The notes beneath the pieces were generated by a model. That model made no database searches. It had not been told where the DNA came from and was given only the letters and a program-made list of their open reading frames with translations. The translations under genes and the position numbers were made by a program. This document shows positions 42,235 to 59,086 of a stretch of 64,000 nt of DNA, in pieces (the stretch's first letter is position 1; each line of letters opens with the position of its first letter). This DNA comes from an uncultured Collinsella sp. (GTDB lineage Bacteria > Actinomycetota > Coriobacteriia > Coriobacteriales > Coriobacteriaceae): the NCBI GenBank assembly GCA_905209765.1, contig CAJLUE010000001.1, positions 1-64,000 of the forward strand. The letters are read 5' to 3'.

Positions 42235-43011
42235 ATGGATGCCAAATTAACGATAGTCGACGTAACCGGATCGACCAACGATGACCTGCTCGAAGCAGGA
42301 AAACAGGGAGCGCCGCACGGCACAGGACTTGCCGCACGGGCTCAGACAGCAGGACGCGGCCGACGCGGCCATAAGTGGGATTCAACCGCTGGTAACTTGT
42401 TGCTCTCGATTGTCCTACGTCCACGTGTTGATCCAGCCAAGTACTCCGGTCTTGCCGCCGTCAGCGGCCTAGCGGTGCTCGAGGCGCTCGAAAAGCAGGG
42501 TCTTGCAAACAAGATTGGCCTCAAATGGCCCAACGACCTCGTCGCGCGAGGACGCAAGCTCGGCGGCATTCTGGTCGAGGCCGCACGCGATAACGAAGGC
42601 AAACCTTTCGCCGTCTGCGGCATTGGCGTCAATGTGAACTATGTGCCCTCGGAGGTTCCCGATGGCGGCCTGCCGGCAATCGGTCTCTCGGATCTCAACG
42701 AGAACGTTCCCGCCGTCGATGTGTTACTCAAAGAGGTCTATCACACCGTCGTAAACGCTGTGGACGCGTGGGCAGAGCTGCTCGACGCCATGAAAGAAAA
42801 CACCGGACCGCTCGCGCCCGTCCACGGCGAATACGTCACTCACCTCAATTGGATCGGAGAGCACGTTATCGCCCGTTCCCCTGCCGGAGACGAGCTGGCA
42901 CGCGGCATCTTTAAAACCGTCGATACCTTTGGTCGCGCATGTATCGAAACGGAAGGCGGCTCGCGATCCTTCCATTTTGAGGAGGCATCGCTGCGTCCCT
43001 TGAGCGAATAG
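42235..43011 (+). CDS. birA: Biotin--[acetyl-CoA-carboxylase] ligase
   Basis: A 258-residue class I biotin protein ligase without the N-terminal repressor HTH of E. coli BirA, so it should be only an enzyme. The biotinyl-AMP loop is GRGRRGHKW and the second motif KWPNDLVARGRKLGGIL. Its main target is AccB, encoded in the divergent fab operon. I chose ATG 42235 (MDAKLTIVD) after AAGGAGG. Confidence 0.92.
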   Translation: MDAKLTIVDVTGSTNDDLLEAGKQGAPHGTGLAARAQTAGRGRRGHKWDSTAGNLLLSIVLRPRVDPAKYSGLAAVSGLAVLEALEKQGLANKIGLKWPNDLVARGRKLGGILVEAARDNEGKPFAVCGIGVNVNYVPSEVPDGGLPAIGLSDLNENVPAVDVLLKEVYHTVVNAVDAWAELLDAMKENTGPLAPVHGEYVTHLNWIGEHVIARSPAGDELARGIFKTVDTFGRACIETEGGSRSFHFEEASLRPLSE

Positions 43012-43070
43012 GGCGCTGCAGCCACCTACTCGGCAGTATTACCCGGCAGTCCAAACCATTATTCAAAACA

Positions 43071-43107
43071 AAAGAGCCCCGCTACCAACATGGCAGCGGG
43101 GCTCTTT
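43071..43107. terminator. Bidirectional terminator between birA and rpsJ
   Basis: AAAGAGCCCCGCT pairs perfectly with AGCGGGGCTCTTT around ACCAACATGGC, with A- and T-rich flanks for both directions. Confidence 0.88.
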
Positions 43108-43126
43108 AAGCTATGAGCGATATCGC

Positions 43127-43435
43127 TTAGAGCTTGATGTCGATGTCGACGCCAGCGGGGAGGTCGAGACGCATGAGCGAATCAACGGTGCCCGAGGTGG
43201 GGTCGAGGATGTCGATGAGGCGCTTGTGGGTGCGCATCTCGAACTGCTCACGGGAGTCCTTGTTCACGTGCGGCGAGCGGATAACCGTGTACAGGTTACG
43301 CTCGGTGGGCAGGGGGACAGGACCGGAAACGCGAGCGCCGGTCTTCTGAGCGGTCTCGACGATGAGCTTCGCGGACTGATCGACGACCTCGTGATCATAG
43401 CCCTTGAGGCGAATGCGGATCTTCTGGGTAGCCAA
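43127..43435 (-). CDS. rpsJ: 30S ribosomal protein S10
   Basis: A 102-residue S10 (NusE), which also joins antitermination complexes. It contains [20 protein letters not shown] and [19 protein letters not shown]. It is placed at the end of the str operon directly after fusA; no tuf lies between, and rplC is 14 kb further on. Confidence 0.98.
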   Translation of the reverse strand: MATQKIRIRLKGYDHEVVDQSAKLIVETAQKTGARVSGPVPLPTERNLYTVIRSPHVNKDSREQFEMRTHKRLIDILDPTSGTVDSLMRLDLPAGVDIDIKL

Positions 43436-43495
43436 CTTAAACCTCCAAAGAGTGCGAGAGATGTTCTCGCGGATTACGTAACAGGGAGCTCGAAC

Positions 43496-45595
43496 TTAGG
43501 CGTTCTTGCTCATGACCTCGTCCACGATGGACTTGGGCGCGGGCTCATAAGAGTCGAACTGCATCGTGTAGGATGCACGGCCCTGGGTCTGGGAGCGAAG
43601 GTCGGTAGCGTAACCGAACATCTCGCCCAGCGGCACCTTGGCACGGATGAGCTTGCTGTTCTTGCGATCCTCCATGCCCTCGATCTTGCCGCGGCGACCG
43701 GAGAGGTTGCCCATAACGTCGCCCATGTACTGCTCGGGGGTCTCGACCTCGACAGCCATGATCGGCTCGAGCAGCTGCGGGTCGGACTTCTTGAGAGCGT
43801 CCTTGATAGCCATGGAACCGGCGATCTTGAAGGCGGCCTCGGAGGAGTCGACCTCGTGGTAAGAACCGTCGAACAGGGTGACCTTAACGTCGAGGACCGG
43901 GAAGCCGGCGATAACACCGGTGTTCAGGGCCTCCTGGATGCCCTTGTCGATGGACGGGATGTACTCCTTGGGCACGACGCCGCCGACGATAGCGTTGACG
44001 AACTCGTAGCCGAAGCCCTCCTCCATCTTCTCGAGCTTGATGACGGCGTGGCCGTACTGACCGCGACCACCGGACTGACGGACGAACTTGCCCTCAGCCT
44101 TCTCGACGTCGTGACCAGCGGTCTCGCGGTAGGCAACCTGGGGCTTACCAACGTTAGCGTCAACCTTGAACTCGCGGAGCAGACGGTCGACGATGATCTC
44201 GAGGTGCAGCTCGCCCATGCCGGCGATGATGGTCTGGCCGGTCTCGTGGTTGGTGGACACCTGGAAGGTCGGGTCCTCCTCGGCGAGCTTGGTTAGAGCC
44301 AGGGACATCTTGTCCTGCTCGGCCTTGGTCTTGGGCTCGATGGCAACGTCGATAACGGGCTTAGCGAACTCGATCTTCTCGAGGACGATCTCCTTGCCCT
44401 CTTCGCACAGGGTGTCACCGGTGGTGGAGTTCTTGAAGCCGACGCAAGCGACGATGTCGCCGGCGGCAGCGTCGTCACGGTCGATACGCTCGGCAGCGTT
44501 CATCTCGAGGATGCGGCCGAGGCGCTCGCGCTGACCGTTGGAAGCGTTGACAACGTAGGAGCCGGACTCGGCGCGGCCGGAGTAAACGCGGACGTAGGTG
44601 AGCTTACCGACGAACGGGTCGGTCATGATCTTGAAGACCAGGCCGGAGAAGGGCTCGTCGAAGGAAGGATGACGCTCGATCTCCTCGCCAGTGTCCGGAT
44701 CGGTACCGGTGACGGCCTCGACATCGAGCGGGCTGGGCAGGTAGTCGACGACAGCGTCGAGCAGCTCCTGGACGCCCTTGTTCTTGTAGGCGGAGCCCAC
44801 GAAGACGAGGTTGAGCTCGTTGGCCAGAACGCCCTTGCGCAGAGCAGCCTTGAGCTCCTCGACGGTGAAGTCCTCCTCCATGAGGATCTTCTCCATGAGC
44901 TCGTCGTCAAAGCTGGCAGCAGCGTCGAGGAGCTCCTCGCGCTTGGTGGCAGCGATGTCGGCGAACTCAGCCGGGATCTCGTCCATCGGCTCGGGGTAGG
45001 TCATGCCCTTGTCGTCGGCCTTGAAGTCCCATGCGGTCATGGTGACGAGGTCGATGACGCCCCAGAAGTTGTCCTCGGCGCCCATCGGGACCTGAGCGGC
45101 CACGGCGTTAGCGTCGAGACGATCCTTCATGGTCTCGATAGCGTTGAAGAAGTCAGCGCCCACGCGGTCATACTTGTTGATGAAGGCGATACGGGGGACG
45201 TTGAAGGTAGAAGCCTGACGCCAAACGGTCTCAGACTGGGGCTGAACGCCGGCAACGGCGTCGAAGACGGCGACAGCGCCATCGAGGACGCGCAGGCAGC
45301 GCTCGACCTCGGCGGTGAAGTCAACGTGGCCCGGGGTGTCGATGATCTGGATGCGGTAGTCCTTACCGTCCTTGTTCCAGAAGCACGTGGTAGCAGCGGA
45401 GGTAATGGTTACGCCGCGCTCCTGCTCCTGAACCATCCAGTCCATGGTGGCAGCGCCCTCATGGACCTCACCGATCTTGTGGGTCTTACCGGTGTAGTAA
45501 AGAATACGCTCGGTCGTGGTGGTCTTACCGGCATCGATGTGGGCCATGATGCCGATGTTACGGGTATCGGAAAGCTTGTACTTAGGCTTAGCCAT
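43496..45595 (-). CDS. fusA: Elongation factor G
   Basis: A 699-residue EF-G, the translocation GTPase. The G1 motif is [16 protein letters not shown]3 DTPGHVDF and G4 NKYD. All five domains are expected from the length. It lies 19 bp after rpsG in the str operon. Confidence 0.98.
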   Translation of the reverse strand: MAKPKYKLSDTRNIGIMAHIDAGKTTTTERILYYTGKTHKIGEVHEGAATMDWMVQEQERGVTITSAATTCFWNKDGKDYRIQIIDTPGHVDFTAEVERCLRVLDGAVAVFDAVAGVQPQSETVWRQASTFNVPRIAFINKYDRVGADFFNAIETMKDRLDANAVAAQVPMGAEDNFWGVIDLVTMTAWDFKADDKGMTYPEPMDEIPAEFADIAATKREELLDAAASFDDELMEKILMEEDFTVEELKAALRKGVLANELNLVFVGSAYKNKGVQELLDAVVDYLPSPLDVEAVTGTDPDTGEEIERHPSFDEPFSGLVFKIMTDPFVGKLTYVRVYSGRAESGSYVVNASNGQRERLGRILEMNAAERIDRDDAAAGDIVACVGFKNSTTGDTLCEEGKEIVLEKIEFAKPVIDVAIEPKTKAEQDKMSLALTKLAEEDPTFQVSTNHETGQTIIAGMGELHLEIIVDRLLREFKVDANVGKPQVAYRETAGHDVEKAEGKFVRQSGGRGQYGHAVIKLEKMEEGFGYEFVNAIVGGVVPKEYIPSIDKGIQEALNTGVIAGFPVLDVKVTLFDGSYHEVDSSEAAFKIAGSMAIKDALKKSDPQLLEPIMAVEVETPEQYMGDVMGNLSGRRGKIEGMEDRKNSKLIRAKVPLGEMFGYATDLRSQTQGRASYTMQFDSYEPAPKSIVDEVMSKNA

Positions 45596-45614
45596 GTTAG
45601 TTCCTTACCTTAAC

Positions 45615-46088
45615 TTACCAACGATAGTGAGAGAACGCGCGGTTGGCCTCGGCCATCTTGAAGACGTCCTCACGCTTCTTGACGGAAGCGCCCAGGCCGT
45701 TGGAAGCGTCGAGGATCTCGTTGGCGAGACGCTCGGCCATGGTCTTCTCCTTGCGAGCGCGGGAGAAGTTGACGATCCAGCGGATACCCAGAGCGGTGGA
45801 ACGACGGGAGTTGACCTCCATCGGGACCTGATAGGTAGCGCCACCGACACGCTTGGGCTTAACCTCGAGCGTGGGCTTGACGTTGTCCATAGCCTTCTTG
45901 AAGGTAGCGAGAGCGTCGCCACCCTCGGACTTCTCGGCAACGATCTCGAAAGCGGTGTAAACGATGCGCTCAGCGGTGGCCTTCTTGCCGTCAAGAAGGA
46001 CCTTGTTGATGAGCTGAGTCACCAGGCGGTTGTTGTAAACGGCGTCAGGCTGAACCTCACGACGATTAGCTGCTGCACGACGCGGCAT
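45615..46088 (-). CDS. rpsG: 30S ribosomal protein S7
   Basis: A 157-residue S7, the assembly organiser of the small-subunit head. It starts [15 protein letters not shown] and contains the conserved [12 protein letters not shown]. It lies in the str operon between rpsL and fusA. Confidence 0.98.
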   Translation of the reverse strand: MPRRAAANRREVQPDAVYNNRLVTQLINKVLLDGKKATAERIVYTAFEIVAEKSEGGDALATFKKAMDNVKPTLEVKPKRVGGATYQVPMEVNSRRSTALGIRWIVNFSRARKEKTMAERLANEILDASNGLGASVKKREDVFKMAEANRAFSHYRW

Positions 46089-46161
46089 GTGAAATCTCCT
46101 TAAGTGTCTACCGTGCGGCGCTTAGGCGGCACACGGCGAAAGTATCAAAACGTTATCTGGC

Positions 46162-46539
46162 TTATTTAGCCTTGGGGCGCTTAGCACCGTACTTGGAACG
46201 GGCCTGCATGCGGTTCTGGACCGGAGCAGCGTCGTAGGCGCCACGGATGACGTGATAACGGACACCAGGGAGGTCACGGACACGACCGCCGCGGACGAGC
46301 ACGATGGAGTGCTCCTGCAGGTTGTGGCCCTCACCCGGAATGTAAGCAGTAACTTCGATGCCGTTGACAAGGCGAACACGGGCAACCTTACGAAGAGCCG
46401 AGTTCGGCTTCTTGGGGCTCGTGGTGAAGACGCGGGTGCACACGCCGCGCTTCTGGGAGTTGTGCTGCAGAGCAGCGTTCTTGGACTTCTTGGGCACGGA
46501 ACGACGGCCCTGGCGAACCAGCTGGTTAATAGTAGGCAA
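46162..46539 (-). CDS. rpsL: 30S ribosomal protein S12
   Basis: A 125-residue S12 in the decoding centre. Residue 43 is Lys, as in the wild-type TTSPKKPNS. Residue 88 is Arg ([10 protein letters not shown], codon CGT at 46276-46278) where most bacteria have Lys. The same K88R change gives streptomycin resistance in Mycobacterium tuberculosis. It is the first gene of the str operon, about 90 bp from the candidate promoter. Confidence 0.98.
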   Translation of the reverse strand: MPTINQLVRQGRRSVPKKSKNAALQHNSQKRGVCTRVFTTSPKKPNSALRKVARVRLVNGIEVTAYIPGEGHNLQEHSIVLVRGGRVRDLPGVRYHVIRGAYDAAPVQNRMQARSKYGAKRPKAK

Positions 46540-46632
46540 AGCGTACTCCTTCTCGAATGATTCCAGCTTTCTGTAAAGTGCAACGGCTTGAATCGAGGGG
46601 TCAGCATCCCCCTACGAAACACGCAGTTCGAT

Positions 46633-46661
46633 AGGATACGTGGCGTTAGCTGTGCCGTCAA
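46633..46661 (-). promoter_or_regulatory. Candidate str operon promoter
   Basis: On the minus strand TTGACG (46661-46656), a 17-bp spacer, then TATCCT (46638-46633) gives a good sigma-70-type promoter about 95 bp upstream of rpsL. Confidence 0.65.
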
Positions 46662-46666
46662 CAGAC

Positions 46667-46685
46667 CACGCCGCCGGGCGTATCC
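46667..46685 (-). promoter_or_regulatory. Ribosomal leader motif upstream of the str promoter
   Basis: The plus strand CACGCCGCCGGGCGTATCC matches the rplC motif (CACGGCTGCGGGCGTATCC) at 16 of 19 positions. Here it lies just upstream of the -35 hexamer, so it could be an activator site. Confidence 0.4.
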
Positions 46686-46744
46686 CAAAATTGGCATATT
46701 TCCGCAAACCCTACACAAAAGGGATCCCCTCCTGTGCGCATGGG

Positions 46745-46885
46745 CGGATTCCCGGGCCGGGCGGCCTGCGGTTTAAGTTTGCTGCTCTACAGTCCTGGCT
46801 CGCACGGAGGCCACATTAAGTGGCCTCCGGCTCGTGCGGAACTCGCGACAAACTTAAACCGCAGGCCGCCCGGCCCGGGAATCCG
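46745..46885. repeat. Long palindrome B with conserved core, upstream of rpsL
   Basis: Arms 46745-46781 and 46849-46885 are 37 bp and perfectly complementary. The 67-bp core contains GGAGGCCACATTAAGTGGCC then TCC, a 9-bp stem around ATTAA, and shares flanks AGTCCTGGCTCGCAC and GTGCGGAACTCGCGA with the other copies. It ends about 60 bp from the leader motif of the str operon. Confidence 0.85.
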
Positions 46886-46907
46886 ACATGCTCGTCGAGG
46901 CAACGCT

Positions 46908-46961
46908 ACCTGCCAAAAAGGGACAGGTTTATTTTGGTCGGTTTTATCTGGGGAAACGTCG
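46908..46961. repeat. Dispersed copy of the 20.56-kb GGGACAG element
   Basis: ACCTGCCAAAAAGGGACAGG, then TTTATTTTGGTCGGTTTTAT and CTGGGGAAACGTC, match 20556-20611 closely. Here the right arm has two changes, so the palindrome is decayed. Confidence 0.65.
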
Positions 46962-47010
46962 CGCTCCGGCGGTGATCTGCTTTCGTCTTTCGCATGGAAA
47001 TCGGCGGCGT

Positions 47011-47141
47011 TTTCGGAAGTATGCGGCAAATTTTGGACTTGCTGAGCGCACAGGGGTTTTGCAATAACAAACCTGCAGGTAGAGCGCTTGAGCATATGCG
47101 GTGTGGTCGACCCATCAAGATTTTGCCGCATACTTCCGAAA
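47011..47141. repeat. Palindrome with 20-bp arms and 91-bp interior
   Basis: TTTCGGAAGTATGCGGCAAA (47011-47030) is perfectly complementary to 47122-47141. The interior holds no ORF of note. Together with palindrome B, the dispersed copies and the terminator it fills the 823-bp gap 46540-47362, in which I see no gene. Confidence 0.7.
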
Positions 47142-47150
47142 TCGCACCTC

Positions 47151-47190
47151 AAAATGATCCGTTTTCCTCCGTCCCCAAGGGGTTAACGAA
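47151..47190. repeat. Inverted copy of the GGGGACGGAGG half-element
   Basis: AAAATGATCCGTTTTCCTCC followed by GTCCCCAAGGGGTTAACG is the reverse complement of 16514-16553 with one change. Confidence 0.6.
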
Positions 47191-47220
47191 ACGCAACAGG
47201 TTGAGCGCACATAAGCGAGC

Positions 47221-47316
47221 GGCCCCCAGAGCGTACAAGGTGGCATGAAAAAGGCAGGGCATTGACCTTTTGGTCATGCCCTGCCTTTTGAATGACAGAT
47301 TGTAGCTCTGGGGGCC
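47221..47316 (-). terminator. Nested terminator of rpoBC
   Basis: An inner stem AAGGCAGGGCAT-GACC / GGTCATGCCCTGCCTT (about 47250-47288) has A/T-rich ends for both strands. An outer stem GGCCCCCAGAGC / GCTCTGGGGGCC (47221-47232, 47305-47316) surrounds it. It lies about 50 bp after the rpoC stop codon. Confidence 0.8.
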
Positions 47317-47362
47317 GCGCAGCGACGGAGGTCGCCGCCGTTCGTTAGAACGGCGGAACTAA

Positions 47363-55339
<7,977 letters not shown>

Positions 55340-55412
55340 CAGGTTTTTCCTCCTTCACGGAAATGCTCGGTGGGTTGGCGAGGCATAGCTTCGCCAGTTA
55401 TCGCAACCTAAT

Positions 55413-55440
55413 AGTTTATCAGGTACCGACCGTTGGGCAA
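55413..55440 (-). promoter_or_regulatory. Possible rpoB promoter
   Basis: On the minus strand TTGCCC (55440-55435), 16 bp, then TAAACT (55418-55413) lies about 75 bp upstream of the rpoB start. The match is weak but correctly placed. Confidence 0.3.
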
Positions 55441-55602
55441 GAAAAGCCTTGACGCGATTGAGTTTTTGGAGTAGCAAAGTTTTTCGACAGAAAAGATGCA
55501 GGTAGATACGTGTGCATCGAACATCTGTTCATATATTTTCTGTGAACGAGACTGCTGATGCGGGACGCTGAACGGCGGAATGGCGGCAAGGGTTAACCAG
55601 GC

Positions 55603-55774
55603 GGAAACTGTGTCCCGTTTTGAGGCCTCAAACTGGGTCGCAGTTTCCGGTTGAACCCGGTTTGGGAAACTGTATCCCATTCTGAGCCGAAATTCCGGGC
55701 CGCAGTTTCCGCTAGGGGCCCCAACCGGAAAGCGCGTCCCAGAATTCGACCAAATTGTGGGTCGCACTTTCCGG
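55603..55774. repeat. 62-bp palindromic repeat array (three units)
   Basis: Units begin at 55603, 55665 and 55727, exactly 62 bp apart, each with GGAAACTGTGTCCC...GGGTCGCAGTTTCC. It is the same family as 5716-6010 and 57620-57789. The remainder of the 555-bp gap 55340-55894 holds nothing else I can name. Confidence 0.75.
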
Positions 55775-55894
55775 CAGGTTATGGCAAAGGGGCCGCCGCC
55801 TTGTTGCACCCGTTTGGCAATGTTGCGCAACAGATTCTTCGAATCCGGCATGAAGATACTGGATAGTTACTTATAGCCTAAAGAAAGGATTGCC

Positions 55895-57498
55895 ATGTTT
55901 AAGAGCATCCGAAAAGGCGAGAGGATCGCCGCAGCCACAATCGGCATCGTAGCGGCGCTGACCCCGCTGGCTGCCCCCCCGCGGCATTAGCTGACGGCCT
56001 ACCGACACCGGAGCTGGAAAAGTCGCTAACTGTCGACGTCGAAGGCGAGGATCCGTCTGCACGGGTCACAGACGACGGCAATTATGCCATCATCGCAGAC
56101 TATGACTATGATCTTGACGATAACTATAACGATAATTATGTATATTACGGTTATTCACGGCTTGATTTTAAGAGCGGTGAAGTCACTCCTATCGACATAC
56201 CGAAATCCTGTCTATCCGATGTTCAGAGTACTTGGGACAACAAGTACCTTTATTGGCTGGAGGACGGCAAGGTCATCGTCTATTCCGTCGAAGATCAACA
56301 ACGGGTCGCCCACTCTATACACATTAAGAAATCAGAGGCCGGCCGTATCGAGCTTAATGAAGACGGAAACCGCTTGACCGCCTATTGTTCGAATGGCAAA
56401 TACGGGAAAGTTTGCGTTTTCAATCTGCAATCAAATGAGAAAACATTTACGTACAAGTTCGAAAAAGGCGATTTAGACGCCCTCCTCTCAAGGGATGGAA
56501 AGCGTTTGTATGTCTGCTCAAATCGAAAGCTTAAGATAATCGACATTCCCGATGGCTCCACGTCAATTAAAGAGATGCCAGGCAACGCCCAATGTAATGG
56601 GGTAACTAGGGCATACAGGTCCGATAAACTACTCATAGAGACCACCAGCGACGACGATTCGCTATATACAACCTATTTCATGGCGGATTACGATGGCAAC
56701 ATCGATAAAGTAGCCGACGGCAATAAAATTAGTATCTATGACACCTGGGGAAAATATATCCTAGCCATTACTGGCGAAAACTACGACACTATTGTTATTG
56801 ACCCAAACACTGGGAAGCAAATTCGATATTTAATAAAAAACGACGACGAGGACTGGATTGATAATACCGACATCTCGAGAGACGGCAATATCGTGCTGGC
56901 CTCGATCTCAAACGACAGTTCAACCGTCGTTCGCCTCATCGATACTCAGACAGGCCAGAGGGTCGACAGTAAAACTAAATCGGATAGCCATTGCTTCCCC
57001 GAGTTCGTCGATAACGACCAAAAAATCGTTGTGGACTATTCCGATGCCGAAGACCCCACGAAGATGCACATCGACATCTACAAGTCGAATATCCACTATA
57101 GCCCGATCGAGAAACTCATCTTCTTTGCCCAGGACAACATGCCAATCATTGTTGGCGGTGGGATTGCGGCTGTCCTGATGATCATCGGCGGCATCGCAGT
57201 CGTTTGCATCCGTCGCAAAAAGCGCGCCGCAGCTCAAACAAGCATCGCTGGCACCGCACCCAAAGCAAAGAAGCACAAGCGCGGCCGCCACAAGAAGTAT
57301 GCCCAGCAGGAACAGGTCGCTCAACAGTCTTCTGCTGGTTCAGCATTTGATACACAATGGCAATCATCAGGGGAGCCCCTCACAGACATTCCCCAGCAGC
57401 CGGTCGCATCTTCCGCACCGAAATTCTGCCGCCACTGCGGCTCCCCGCTCGTGCCAGAAGCCAAGTTCTGCCCCAAGTGCGGCCATCCGGTTGAATAG
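55895..57498 (+). CDS. Secreted/membrane zinc-ribbon protein, frameshifted at a C7 tract
   Basis: ATG 55895 after AAAGGA encodes a signal peptide, MFKSIRKGERIAAATIGIVA then ALTPLAAP. The frame then reaches a stop at 55987. With C8 or C5 instead of C7 at 55974, the frame reads on through LADGLPTPELEKSLTVDV into the long downstream frame ending at 57498, which has no ATG or GTG start before a TTG at 56374. The restored protein, about 530 residues, has beta-propeller-like repeats (LLSRDGKRLYVCSNRKLKII), a membrane segment (MPIIVGGGIAAVLMIIGGIA) and a C-terminal zinc ribbon, FCRHCGS...FCPKCGHPVE. Role unknown; lower GC than its neighbours suggests acquired DNA. Confidence 0.7.
55974..55980 (+). 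repeat. C7 homopolymer tract interrupting the signal-peptide region
   Basis: Seven C bases follow GCTG in the codons for the signal-peptide end. C7 gives an early stop; C8 or C5 restores the full protein. The position, just before the ALA-type cleavage site, is typical of slipped-strand phase variation, but long C runs are also error-prone in sequencing. Confidence 0.75.
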
Positions 57499-57527
57499 CA
57501 TCTGACAAGCAAGCCCACAGCCAAATC

Positions 57528-57555
57528 GGGCCGCCCCTCACGGGACGGCCCTTTT
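57528..57555 (+). terminator. Terminator of the secreted zinc-ribbon gene
   Basis: GGGCCG-CCC pairs with GGG-CGGCCC around TCAC, followed by TTTTG. It lies 30 bp after the stop codon. Confidence 0.7.
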
Positions 57556-57619
57556 GCTCGGAAGACCAGCGAACGACACTGTCATGAACGAGCGCCAAGT
57601 TGTTCGTGACAGATCAGGC

Positions 57620-57789
57620 GGAAACTGCGTCCCGTTTTGAGGCCTCAAACTGGGTCGCAGTTTCCGATTGAGCCCTGTTCGGGAAAGCGTGTCCCGTTCT
57701 GATCCGATATTCTGGGTCGCACTTTCCGCTAGGAGCTCCAACCGGAAAGCGCATCCCAGAATTCAGCCAAATTGTGGGTCGCACTTTCC
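57620..57789. repeat. 62-bp palindromic repeat array (three units)
   Basis: Units begin at 57620, 57682 and 57744, again exactly 62 bp apart, and the three units correspond one-to-one with those at 55603-55774. The two arrays flank the secreted zinc-ribbon gene in the same orientation. No gene lies in 57499-57864. Confidence 0.75.
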
Positions 57790-57816
57790 GGAGCCAAGCC
57801 GCGGCGCGCATAAAAA

Positions 57817-57844
57817 ACGGGTGCAGACCGAAGTCTGCACCCGT
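57817..57844 (-). terminator. Terminator of galU
   Basis: ACGGGTGCAGAC pairs perfectly with GTCTGCACCCGT around CGAA, and on the minus strand TTTTTTA follows. It lies 20 bp after the galU stop. Confidence 0.88.
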
Positions 57845-57864
57845 AAATGTCGATGCCCGAAGGC

Positions 57865-58773
57865 TTATTTGCGCATCAAGCCGCCGCGCTCGTCGATGGC
57901 GTCCCAGAAGGCGCCGGCAAAGCGAGGATCGTTTGCAGCCATGAGGGCGTTGGTGGCCATCCAGCCAGACGGGGTACCGGTATCGTAGCCCGACAGCGGG
58001 TCGATGACGACAGCGTACATGGCCTCGCGGTCGAGCGAACGTGCCATGGCGTCGGTCAGCTGGATCTCGCCGCCCTTACCGGCCTGCTGATCGGCCAGCA
58101 GGTCCATGACCAGCGGGCTCAGCAGGTAGCGACCGACGATGTACAGGTTGGACGGAGCCGCCTCGGGAGCGGGCTTCTCAACCAGGCCGCCGATGCGCCA
58201 AACGGCACCGGGCTCGTCGTCAGCGGCATTCTCAAAGCCCTCGAGAGAGCCCACGCGATCGCCGGCGATGACACCATAGCGGCTGACTTCCTCGGGAGCG
58301 CACGCGGCAACGGCGATAACCGAAGCGCCGCCATGCTCCTTGGAAACGGCGAGCATCTTGTCGCAGATATCGCGGTTGGGCACAACATAGTCACCCAGAA
58401 GAACCAGGAAGTTCTCCCCTGCCACAGCGTCGGCAGCAGAGCGAATGGCGTGACCGAGGCCCTTGGGCTCGTACTGATAACGGAAGTCGACCGGCATACC
58501 GCCCGCATGGGCGACAGCGTCGGCATAAGCGTCCTTGCCGCGCTCGCGCAACAGGTTCTCGAGCGAACGATCGGGCTGGAAGTAGTTCAGCAGCTCGGGC
58601 TTGCCGGGAGAAGTGACGATAATGGCATCGTCGACCTCCTCGGGATCGAGCGCCTCCTCGACGACGTACTGGATGACCGGCTTGTCGAGAACCGGCAGCA
58701 TCTCTTTGGGCGTGCACTTGGTGCCAGGCAGAAAACGCGTGCCAAGACCGGCGGCGGGGATGATTGCCTTCAT
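57865..58773 (-). CDS. galU: UTP--glucose-1-phosphate uridylyltransferase
   Basis: A 302-residue nucleotidyltransferase making UDP-glucose for cell-surface glycans and galactose use. It starts MKAIIPAAGLGTRFLPGTK, the family nucleotide-binding motif, followed by KEMLPVLDKPVIQYVVEEAL; LVEKPAPEAAPSNLYIVGRY and GEIQLTDAM are also typical. I chose ATG 58773 over the TTG at 58782, which lies too close to AAAGGA. It has its own terminator. The gap 58774-59086 holds the rplL terminator and otherwise nothing clear. Confidence 0.94.
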   Translation of the reverse strand: MKAIIPAAGLGTRFLPGTKCTPKEMLPVLDKPVIQYVVEEALDPEEVDDAIIVTSPGKPELLNYFQPDRSLENLLRERGKDAYADAVAHAGGMPVDFRYQYEPKGLGHAIRSAADAVAGENFLVLLGDYVVPNRDICDKMLAVSKEHGGASVIAVAACAPEEVSRYGVIAGDRVGSLEGFENAADDEPGAVWRIGGLVEKPAPEAAPSNLYIVGRYLLSPLVMDLLADQQAGKGGEIQLTDAMARSLDREAMYAVVIDPLSGYDTGTPSGWMATNALMAANDPRFAGAFWDAIDERGGLMRK

Positions 58774-59030
58774 ATTATTCAAGGATCCTTTCGCAGGCGC
58801 AGGATGCGCCCTGTGCGTGCGGCATAGCGGCCGCAGACCAAATTGCGATACCGAATTATCTTACCGCTGCTATTTAACGTTAATGCAGGCAAGCGCCATT
58901 CTTCAGCAGGTCAACGCAAATTATTGCTCGAGTGGTGCAATTTTATCGCTCAGCGGTAGCGACCCCAACGCACCGCAAACGGCAACAATTTGCATGCCGA
59001 GCCAGCAAAATAGAGGGGTCATAACAAAAA

Positions 59031-59059
59031 AGACGGGGCTCGCAATGCGAACCCCGTCT
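59031..59059 (-). terminator. Terminator of rplJ-rplL
   Basis: AGACGGGGCTCGC pairs with GCGAACCCCGTCT around AAT, followed on the minus strand by TTTTTTG. It shows that rplJL is not cotranscribed with rpoBC here. Confidence 0.88.
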
Positions 59060-59086
59060 GCAAAGAAATCTGGCGAGAAAGCCTGA

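Noticed and set aside
55408..55851. 147-codon ORF through the 62-bp repeat array
   Set aside because: Its repetitive Ser/Gly/Arg content is the repeat itself read as protein; a similar case occurs at 5649-6063.
56084..56377. 97-codon ORF inside the secreted zinc-ribbon gene
   Set aside because: It is out of frame with the signal peptide-propeller protein, which explains the region better after restoring the C tract.
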